64,000 nt of DNA, from assembly GCA_916700875.1 (NCBI GenBank), contig CAKAKS010000039.1:17023139-17087138 (forward strand), in the 5' to 3' direction. The position numbers and the translations under genes are program-made. Shown piece after piece: positions 11,458-23,100 of the stretch (positions are counted from its first letter, which is position 1; each line of letters begins with the position of its first letter). Below the pieces are notes generated by a model. That model was given only the letters and a program-made list of their open reading frames with translations. It searched no databases and was not told the origin of the DNA. The DNA comes from Sebastes aleutianus (Eukaryota; Chordata; Actinopteri; Perciformes; Sebastidae).

Positions 11458-14400
11458 TACACACATTTGCAATTAATTGCAATTAATCACAATTAACTAT
11501 AGACAATAATGCAATTAATCATGATTAGATATTTTAATTGATTGACAGCCCTATTACATATATCATGGGCAGAAACAAGTTGGTAAACAAGATGGCACAT
11601 ACCTCCACCACGGCTACACAACCATAGATATAAAATATCTATGTACACAACCCTCAAATAAGGGTTAAATAAAATGTTCCGTAAATCGTTCATCTGTACC
11701 TGGAGCTAGATGGACAGTCATGCAATACATGTGGAGTTTGTTCTTCATCATTCAAAAATGCACCCTCAATTACTATTTCATGATGTCGAGAATCCTTTAA
11801 AATCTCTTGGATATAGGAATGAAAAAACTACTTTGAGAGGTGAAAACCTTACATCCTATTGTCTATAGAAGACAATACTGGCTTCAACTCCTGCCAGCTG
11901 AAAACAAGCTGAGGGTATGTTTGGGACGAGGTTTCGAGTTCCCAACCCGTATCACATGCTGGCAGGTCAGAATCAGGACTAATAACACCACGTCTTATGT
12001 CAAAGTTTCAGACTGATGGTGGTGGTTTAATCAAAGGGAATATTTGCATTCAAAGTTAAAAGAAGGAAATCTGCCAGTGAGGCACTAAACATTCATTTTT
12101 GGATGCCATTATACTGTAGGTGTAAAGTTCCAAAGCTCTCTGGAGATGCTCCATTGATTAAATGGATACAGACTTAAAATTAGGGTTGCAACCGATTCAT
12201 TTTTGATTAATCTGCAGATAATTTTTCTCAAATTGTTGGTGGATAAAAGATCAGAAAATTGTGAAAAATGGCCATTACAATTTCCCACAACTCAAGGTGA
12301 AATCCCAAACCCAAAAGGCTTTCAAATTAAAATGTTATAGAACAGAGAAAAGCAGCAAATCCTCAAAATTGAGATGCTGGAACTATTTGCGTTTTCCTTT
12401 AAAGAAAATTATTTAAATGTCTAACTGATAATCTAAATAATTGCAGATATTTTCCTGTCAATCAACTAATTGTTTTTTTTCCTTTTATTCCCTGATGAAG
12501 ACTTGGTGAGTCGAAACACGTTGGTCATCCATGTATCAATAAAGGATTTTTAACTCACAGAGTGTCTCAGACGTTTTTCAGACTGCCAACTAATACCGAG
12601 GAAAGTAAGCTGGACAGTCATTGTCCTATCCTTAAAGAGCACCTGATTTTTTACTTCATTATCACCAAAACCAAGTTTCTTGACTCAGTGCAGCACTCCC
12701 TATTCTTTCTTCATTAACTGATTCTTAGCTCTACTTTAAATCTTATTCCACCCTCATGGATTACATAAAATATTGGATTTACAAACCCTACCATATCTTT
12801 TTTTTCCAGAACATTTTTTTCTTATTTCTTAAATTTACATGCATGTCCTTTGCAATAAGGAATAATAATTGGGGCTGTCCTCGACCAAAGAAATTCTAAG
12901 TGCGACTAGCACTCAATACGATTTTGTCGACTAACCTATTAGTTGATTTAATCGACAGATTTGTAAAACTGAGTTTCTCCACAAAGAATCACACAAAAGC
13001 ACCACTTTAAATCTTGTGTTTACCAGAGATGTGCTCATAAGTTTCTTAGAAATAAGTCATTCAGCATAAAAAAATACTAATCGACTAAAGAAATCTTAGT
13101 CAACCAAGACCACAACGACCAATTAGTCGACTAATTGACCAGGAGGGGGCAACCTTAGTAATAATAGTTGCACTCATGCCTTTTACTCTACATATTTTAG
13201 GCGTGAAGTGAAGTCCAATATATATCAAGAGCTTTCCATTCCTTATTTTTAGTTGTCTCTGGGGCCGAAACCTTCCTTACACCTTCAGAAGCCTTGCAGG
13301 TAAAAACATTGTTTATGTAACCATGCAGTACCTCCAAGACATTTAGGTTTGTTATAGTCCAGACATAAATATTTGAATCACTGATTCTCGTTCTCTCATT
13401 CAAACTGAACATGTTAAGGGTGTGCTGTCATGGATGTGCTGTGTGACACTGTGTGGAAAGACATCCCTTTTGCATATTTCCAGCCCTTTGTTGAATGACT
13501 CAAAGAAGAACTCTGGCTGATCTGGAGATAGGTACTGTATATTTAATAAAATGGATTATCAAGTGTACATCATCAAACTCTTCGTAAGAAATACGTTTTC
13601 TGATGTAGTTGTTGATTTAGCTCTGACCGCTTTCTATAACATAAGTATTAAGACACAAAATAAACTTACTTTGGCAGGCCGTGGATGCAACCTGCGAGGT
13701 CCTTGGTCATCGTACCGCTCTCAACAGTCTCGACACACACCCTCTCCAGAGTCTGGGAGAATCTGCACATGAACAAAGACATTTAGAAAAAGGCATGTTT
13801 CATCCCAGGGTCAGCATGTTTCCTACAAAGACGACAACATCTCGTACTTGATAAGGTCGGGGTTGCCGTCAAGTTTGCCACGATGCTCCAGGCCTCTCGT
13901 CCAGGCGAAAATGCTGGCGATGGGGTTGGTGCTGGTCGGCCTTCCCTGAAAGTAGAGTTGAGGGTAATGTTAGCGTTTTAACTACTACACAGAGCTAGAA
14001 TGTTTTTAATTATCATGACTGTAAAGCATAATTAATTTATTTGTTTTGGACATCTAAGCACACTTCTCATTCTCAATTTTCACCATATGATGGCAGTATA
14101 ACCCCAGATAACACAGTCTGCTAGCAAGGCCATAATTTGGCCTCACACATTCCGTTTCATTGCCCAGTTTCAATACAGAGACATAAGTTTGATATAGGTA
14201 GTTAGTAACCTTCTGGTGCTCGCGATAATGCCTGGTCACGGTGCCGTGGGCGGCCTCAGACTCGATAGTCTTGCCGTCAGGGCACACGAGAACTGATGTC
14301 ATCAATCCCAGAGAGCCAAAACCTAAAACAGGAAACACAAATTCTTTGTTAATGCAACCCACATCTGCTCAAAACACCGACAGGCATCTCAAAAGCTTCA

Positions 14401-17092
14401 GTATTTCGTAACAACAAAATTTCCCAGAAAGTGGTGTTGCTTTCTAAATATCTCACCCTGTGCAATGATATCGGACTGAACATCTCCGTCGTAGTTCTTG
14501 CAAGCCCACACAAATGCTCCAGAAGACTTCAGCACTTGAGCGACCATATCATCAATAAGCCTGTGCTCATACCAGATCTTCAGCTTGTCAAACTCTGGCT
14601 TGTAGTTTCTGGAGGAAGCACAGACAACATATTCAACAACATTCAAGTGAAAATGGTTTAATGTTTTTACAATATTGTACCAAATACTTAGTACTGTAAT
14701 AATTTTGTATACAATAATAAATGAAATACATTTCTTTTAGTTTAGATAATTTACTGTGTTCTATTTTAGCATTGACATAGAGCAAAAAGGTAGTTTATTT
14801 CTGCATAAAAAAACAGAAAGATAAAACACACTCACTTCACAAAGACATCCTCGAAGATGTCTTTAAATCTGCCATCGTATGCTTTAAGAATGGTGTTCTT
14901 TGTGCTCATGTACAGGGGCCACTTCTTGGCAATAGCAACCTGGAAGCAGCTGTGCGCAAAGCCTGTGATAGACTGTTGGAGGAAAAATACAAACGGCTCA
15001 GGACTGCGGTAGCATTTTATCAGTAGTACAGGGGTTAACAACCTTCCCCTTGACAAGTTGAAAGTCATCTACTATGACCTGTGATGTTGTTAAATCAAAC
15101 AAACCCCTGCTGATGAAGGCAAACAAAACAGTAGCGAAGCAGGTTGAAAAGAGGTTAGACTACTGCAATGACTGCTGTGTCAATTCTTTAACCAGCTTAA
15201 GGCAGAATGTTACAGCAGTTTTCTTTAAGCAGGAAAAAGTCATACAATTCAATGTTTAGAAAAAAGACACAAGTACTAACAATCCCTAAATGGGTAGAGA
15301 TTGTGGTATGAATTGGAACTACAGAATTAAGCAAGTTCATATTATTTTAAAGCAACAAATACAAAGAAAAGGTCCCACACATATTCTGAAGCTTTCACCT
15401 ACAACATTTCATTAGCAAACAGATATCTTACTCATGTATGCAGGGCCGTTTGTTATCCTTTATCCAAAGAGAGGCTTTTAGCAAACAATCGTCACTCATG
15501 ACTTTTGTAAAGCACAGAAGCAAATCTTGTGTGTTACAGGAACAGCGTGTAACATTTCTGTGGATCCATTAGCAGAAATGTAATATAATATGCATAACTA
15601 TGTTTTCATCAGTGTATAATCACCTGAAACTAAGAATTGTTGTGTTTTCGTTAGCTTAGATTGAGCCCTTCATATCTACATGGGGAGTGGGTCCTCTTCA
15701 CGGAGTCCGCCATGTTACTCTGAAATGTCTCTACAGTAGCCCAGAACAGACAAACCAAATACCAAACTAGAGAGAGCCTTTTGCATTTTTACATTGCCAG
15801 AAGACCACTGTAGTTCTCCAACACGCTTGTGAAACTGTGGTAACGTGAGCCGCAGAGTGCAAAACCGTTTTGCACTCGGCGGCTCACATTACCGCAGTCT
15901 TGGAAATGGAGGAGTGAGCGGAGGGGTACTCAGTTAGTTGCAATCTGCAACCACACCACTAGATGCCACTAAATCCTACACACTGTACCTTTAAAATGAG
16001 AAAAACATAAAGCTAAGTAAGTTCTTACTGTGGACAAATCCCATTAAAAAAACTAAGATTAACTGATGCCACTAACAAGTATTTCTGCGCACTGTTACAC
16101 CGGGTGATCATGTTCCTTAATTATGATGAACATAGAAACTGTAGTTTATTTTGAGTTGATCGTATATCCACCGTTCTGCTGCTGCCATAAATATTCACTA
16201 GCACACTAAATCTGTAGCAGAAAGTACACCATTGCCTCCTGTTTGAGTAACATCTGCTAAAAAACCACAGCGCCCAGCTGTTTTAGGGATATCAGTGTTT
16301 ATTCATGACCCGTTTTTAAGATTTACGGCTTCAGCAGGAACTAATTGGCTTGTGGCTGAGTGCCAAAGACGCAGTGGGGTAGTCTAAAGTATTGAGAGAG
16401 GGACTAACACATCGTTGCTGCTTGTTCTTTTATGGGATTTGTTGACATTAAGGCAGTCTTATATTCAAACAGAAGCACACACTCACCTCGTCTGTGTTGT
16501 ACATGCCCATCCCACAGCCACCAGCAGGAAAGTCATAGACCTCCCACTCCTTGCCTGCACTACCATCAGCTGGTGAGAAGACCATCTTGAATTTGCCGGG
16601 CTGGTCCACAACAAAGTCTGTTGCTCTGTACTGTAGAAGAAACACATTTCATACATTTTTACATAATCAATTCTGAAATCACCTGGTTTGTTGCTACTTT
16701 GGGCTCCAGATGTGAAATAAATATGACTGTAAACTGAATTGCTACATTCTCTTCAGCATTCAGAGGAGACTCACCTGATCACCGAAGGCGTGTCTGCCGA
16801 TGGTGATGGGCTGCGTCCAGCCTGGAACAAGCCTGGGAATGTTCTTGCAGGTGATTGGCTCACGGAAGACGGTGCCGCCCAGGATGTTCCTGATGGTACC
16901 GTTGGGGCTCTTCCACATCTTCTTCAGGCTGAACTCTAAAAAGAAAAACACAGAAATTAGAAACATGCCACAGAGAACCACAACAAACACAATCATCACT
17001 TGCAATCATCTTTTTAGCCCGATTGATACAGGATCTTTTAGGACGATACTGGTATTTGACAGTTTAAAAAAAAAATCGAATGAGTTATCTGC

Positions 17093-17135
<43 letters not shown>

Positions 17136-20100
17136 ACACAACCCAGAACAGAATCGAATAGAGTGGTGACATTTATTCAAAACATATCTTTGGCATTTCT
17201 GTGCTTCAATTTCTTGTCGTTTATCAGCTGATATATTCTGCCTAGCCGACATATCGTTTGGACTCCAATAGTCATTTCACTGACAGTAAATGCTTTTGAT
17301 AATATAATATTTTAACTTTTTTGATCACAAATGCAGCCCGCTCATTGTAAATACAGCTGTTGTCGGTTTGCACACAGGCCTAAAACATCTGTGCATTAAT
17401 AGATCATTTAATTGGACTTCGTTCCTCCTGATTGTTATTGAATTGTAAATGCTGACACATTAAAAAGCAAATAGGTATACAGAAAATGAAATGGGAGATT
17501 TTTTACTTCTTATTTTGTGATGGTCTGTTTGTAAAGAAGTCTGTTTCTAAACCAAGCTAGGCTCTTAGCCACCATCACGCCTTAATAAATCTTTTAAAAG
17601 CTGAAAAATCAGTGTTGCATCCCAAAGTTTTTATTTCTGCTGCAGTCAGCACTGTGTAGCAACCAACAGACCCTTTTGACTGGACATTTGATATTGCTTT
17701 CACTCTGTCTGCTAAGCCTTTTTTTCCAATCAATTAGAGTTCTTCCCACTTTCCAAAGACCTTTTTAATTGTGTACATTGAGTTGTAAATATCTTGTGTT
17801 TTCTCTGCTGTGAACATTATCCTCCTTTCAACCTTGACAAGGGCTGCACAGACCAGATCCACTCCTTCACTTCTTACCTTTCAAAATAAAAGCCCTAGAC
17901 ATACAATATTCAAAAGTATTTCGCATTTTCGTGTCGTTTATTCATCACGCCCCTGCTGTGTAAAGGCCTTATGTGCATAATAATAGCACCTACTATAACC
18001 ACAAACATATATTTGTGTTCTTCCCTACATCACATTCAAAATAATAAATAATTATGACATCTATTTAAATAGCACTTGTAAAACTCAGCAATTACAAGTA
18101 CGACTACAAATTTACACTAAACTGCTCTGAAACTAGAAAAGTATGTCGGCTATCAAATGCTTGTTACAGACCTTCCACTCTTTGTTCGTCGGGTGTGATG
18201 GTGGCACATTTAACCGCCACATTGTACTTCAGAGTGGCCAGGGCAGAGTCGATGGTGACCTGGTCATCGGTCTGGTCACGATACGGCAGACCCAGGTCAT
18301 AATACTTCAGCTCAACATCAACATTGTTCAGGATGAGCTAAAAGACACAACAAAAAACACAAATCAGCATCCACAATTCATCGTCTACATTGTTTTTCTG
18401 TCTAGAAAACTTAATTTAGTTCAGTTTTCTTAGAGACTAAATCAAATAACCGTAAACTGAAGTGGCTCTAAATGTGTAAGAAATGTGCAAAATGTATTGT
18501 AAAAAGTATGTATGTGTGAGATTGAAAGTATTTGCATGACTATATGTTTTATGAATTACACATCCACTGTTGAAACATGCTTCTCCACGTTTTATTCCTA
18601 AGCCAACGCAACCATCTGCTCTCTCCGGAGGCAGCCAGCCAGTAACTGAATGAAACATCACTTAAGCCCCTCCCCCCACATCATACATACATAATCTCCC
18701 ACATAAACTTCCCCTCACATCCACGTGTCAGTCTGCCTAAAAATAGGCGAGTCAGACAGCGGGGGCATGTCGTCCTCTGAGGCTCACACCAGTGTTTGCG
18801 TGTTTAACCCCTCCCACCCCTGGACGCCACTTTATCACCTTCTCTTTGATGAACTCCCAGATGATCCTGGTCATTTCATCTCCGTCCATCTCCACCACCG
18901 GCTGGGACACTTTGATGCGTTTGTCGGCATCTGTCAATCACACATAAGGAAGGGTTCAAATAGATGCAGCTTTTCATTCACACAACAACAAAAGACTTAT
19001 TTATATATTTAAGGTCAAAGACTGCTGAGCAACAGTCATAAACACAGGAAAACTACAGTAATTGTAAAAGAGAGAAAGATCCTGTTTTGAAGTCCTGCAG
19101 AGGACAGGCACTTGTTATTTCTGCATCCTGTTTCCTTGACATGTCAGATAATATCGGTGCCTCAGGAATAGCGCTGCAACTACTGATGGATTTTTTAAAT
19201 AGTTGCCGATATTTCTTCTGTTAATCAACTAATTGTTTCAGCTCTATTCAGAAACCTCTTGCTGTTACTGTATATCATGTCTTCTTAACTATATTACCTG
19301 ACAATCGCATGATTAGACAACGGACAAAAAAATACATCAAACATTTGCTTCTCAAATTGCTTTTACAGACTAAATTATTAATCTATGAATTGAAAAATAC
19401 TTATGACTAGGTATATATATCGAGGTACAATACATTTATATTGTTTGCATTCTCCGTTTCTTACCAAAATGCACCATTTGTGGCTAACGAACATTCTGAA
19501 TGCATTTCTTTCCACAAAAGATTTGCAAAGGCAATTTTTATTTGAGTAAAAAAAATAAGTATTTTTAAACTTGCATTGTTCACATTCATGTTTCATAGCT
19601 AGCAGTCTTCTTCCCTGCATTTTGTTGGCACCTTGCTATGTTTCTTGATGCATTACTGGCACTGCACAGTCGATCAGTGGAATAGCGTAAATCTGTCAGT
19701 GTTACATTGCCAAATGATTGTGCATGTGATACAAACAAATCAGGACCCGCTTACTAAAACAAAGCTCCATAGTGCTACTAGTCGTAGTCGCCAAAAACTC
19801 CACAGGGCACCTCTAATCTGTAGTTGCAAACTATCCAAAAATACCAATTCATGGTCTACAGTGCTAAAAAGATTTAACTCTTAATATGCAGTAGAGATGT
19901 TGCGATACCACTTTTTCCTTCCTGATACCGATCCGATACCAGCGTGATAAAAAATATATATAGTTATTATTATTATTATTTAACAGCTGTTTGCTACTGA
20001 CCATGGAGAGTAGTTGCCAGTGGCAGCCATGATACATCCAGGGCGACGACACAGTGAAGACTACGGTTTTGGAGCGGCAAGACAAGCTGATATTTTCTGT

Positions 20101-23100
20101 GTTTCTGTGGTATCTGATCAGTGCATAGACTGGTGTACTTGTCGATACCCAATCCCAAATTTTGGGCAGTATCGGAAGCATTTCCGGTACTGGTATCTAC
20201 TGGTATTGGAACAACTAATATGCAGTTACTTTACAAACCATAACATTAATTAAAGGAAAAAAAACACTTTAGATCCTGAATGTCATTATCTCAAAACTTT
20301 TTAAATTATTAAGTTGAATTAGTGTTTTTAAACACTCAAGTGTGCTTTTATTTATACACAAACAAAGACTTTTGAGAGAGTGGTCTCTTAACTTCTTTGC
20401 TTTCCAGTTGGATCAACCTAGATTAGTATCTCTAATCATATCTGTTCTCATTCAGCTCAGTGTGTGAGAGTCCTGCCAGCAGGACCATCTCAGTGAATAG
20501 AAAGTACAGGGGGAGGTGCAGAGGATCAAGTGTCTCTCAGACTTCCCAGCCAAGTTAATGCTCCCCCACTGCTAAGCAAAGCCCTCCCAGAATAATGCAA
20601 GAAAACATAAGAAGCCTAGAGGAATAGTTACACAACTAACATGTCCTTATATTAAAAGAATTTAATAAAATATCAAACATCCACTTTTGGTTTTGTGAAG
20701 ACATTTAACCTAGTTGAGATTATGGAGCCTTGGTAACACCTGTCAAAACAGCCTGTGCTCTGTTCCCATGCTCCAAACATGATACATGAGCCCTGCTGAC
20801 TACTGACACATGGTGACCATGAAGAACTGAAAATAACCTCATTGAAAAGACCGTTGTGACCTCTATGTTACACTTCTACGTTCTTCATACCTGCTAAGCA
20901 GGAAGCAGCAGACGGAAAGAAATAATGAAAGCAAAAGTGTCAGCTCAGTATTATGGTTTTGGTGAGTTGTTCCCTCTATGTCCCTAATTTCATCTAATAA
21001 CTTCTATGTATAGAGAGTCATTAGAGCTGAAACGGCTTGTTGATTAATCAATCGAGAGAACTATTTTTTAAGATTTTTTGCCAAATACCCCATTGTTTTA
21101 TATTATCAAATATAAAGATGTGCTTCTTTTCTTTGTGAAATGTGATAAACTAAATATTTTGGGGGTTTTGCAAGCAATCTGAAGATGCAACTTTGGGATT
21201 TATTGAATGTTGATGGGCATTTCTCACCATTTTAGAAACCAAATGATTAATCGAGAGAGTGATTGGCAGTTTAATCGATAGAGAAAATAATCATTAGCTG
21301 CTGTCCTAGTTGTCATCAACATGTATTGAACATGGAAAACTAGAAATCAGCTTTTCCAAACCGCTATCACTCATACGCTTGTGTTACGATCAGGAAGAAA
21401 TAAACACCTCAAGAGCGGAGGAGGTGAACTGGATTTCGGTAATTTAATAATAGACTTTGTAATTTGTCACTAACAGCCACTGTTACCGGCATCATTTCTG
21501 ATTCGTCTAACCTAAATCTGCTAAAGCAGGCCTCTACTATCACAGAGCAGGGGGAGGGTAGCGCAGCAACGAGCTGAGTAGGTTATGTAACTTCTGAATG
21601 CATCACAAACTGGACGCTGAGGGGTGGGCGGAATAAAAGTCATGTGGGCCTGCCTGCCACATCATTTGCACTTGCATCGAGGATAAGCCTATAAGATTAT
21701 TTTTTCCCCACTGGTAGCTTTAGACAAAGCCAGTCAGTTGCAGAAATATACAACCGATCAAGTATAAAATGGTAGAATTGCACAAGAAATCATACTTCAA
21801 TCCATAGCTTAGCATGTCTATTTAAAACAAAATACTAAACACAAGAGCAAACTCAGAATTTAGAAACAAGTCAACAGCTACTTGCAGTCGAGACGTAACT
21901 TTGACATAGATTAAGTGCCATTTAAAATGTTTTGATACTGGTACCAATGCAATGCCTTGATTTCAGAACTGACATCAAAAAACAATATACTTAAATTTGA
22001 GTATTATATTCACATTAATGTACTTCTCCAAAGCCTCTGTATTGAATGTTGTTTTAACTCAACCAGCTGTAAAAGTATTTGCCTAAATGCAGTGTAAAAT
22101 TCAATTACAAACCACACTACAAATATCTGATGAAAGCATAAGTGAACAAGACTAACAATCTGACCAAGCATCCAGTGCCAACTTTGAGTATTTAGCAGTT
22201 TTAAATACCCTGTACTAGCACACGGTACTCACAACTAATGTGAGAACTTAACTGTGAGGTTGGATGAGGACATCTTTACTATGTGCTCAATGCTAGTTAA
22301 ATAGGGGCAAGCAGCCGAAGACGGTCTAAAACCACGTGTGCCTTGACAAGATGACCGCAACAACCTTCGTCGTATGTGGCCTCTCTGGTTAACTTTTAAC
22401 AGAGGGAGGCGAGCATTAAACCCGTTCGGTTTTAATCCTACACCAAGAAAAGGCATTCAGCAGGTAAACAAAATGATTAAAACCAAGCTGCAGGCATGAC
22501 GTTTGTGAGAAGGTCAGTTAATAAACTGTTCAACTGTACTGACAAAAAAAAGAGGAAGCTCAAATGCAAAGGTTTCAAAGTTTACAACTAAAAAGTTAGC
22601 GACTAACCGCGGCATTACACCTTCCCTTTGTAAAAATCCACAGCCAAGCATGTTGGCCAATTTTATAAGCACTGTGAAATTTGAAGGGCATGTAATTATA
22701 GCAAACAGCTGTCAGCTAAGACAATACAATTTGTGACTGCGATAAAAAGCAGTATCACCATCATCATACTTTTGGCACAATGATTTATGTGATGATTTCT
22801 GAATTAAACACCTAACCTGTTTTATCTACCTGTGACATTCCTGGTGGTGTAAACTGGGCTACTATCATTCATCACTGATAGTTAACACACTACAAAGCTC
22901 AAATGACACCTTGATTCAATCACACTCCTGCAGAGCCAAATTGCCCTTCACCTGACCCTGCTTTGTAAACACTAACTTGGTGGTGCTAGTTTGAGTTGCA
23001 TGGAGACATATATACTGTATCCACAACACAAGAGCTCAACTATATAGTCTAGATATAGTATAGAGCTCTTTATCCTTAGAACATTTTAAAAGGAAATTAT

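Noticed and set aside
18725..19012. Plus-strand frame over idh2 exon 2
   Set aside because: Antisense shadow of the exon at 18839-18930.
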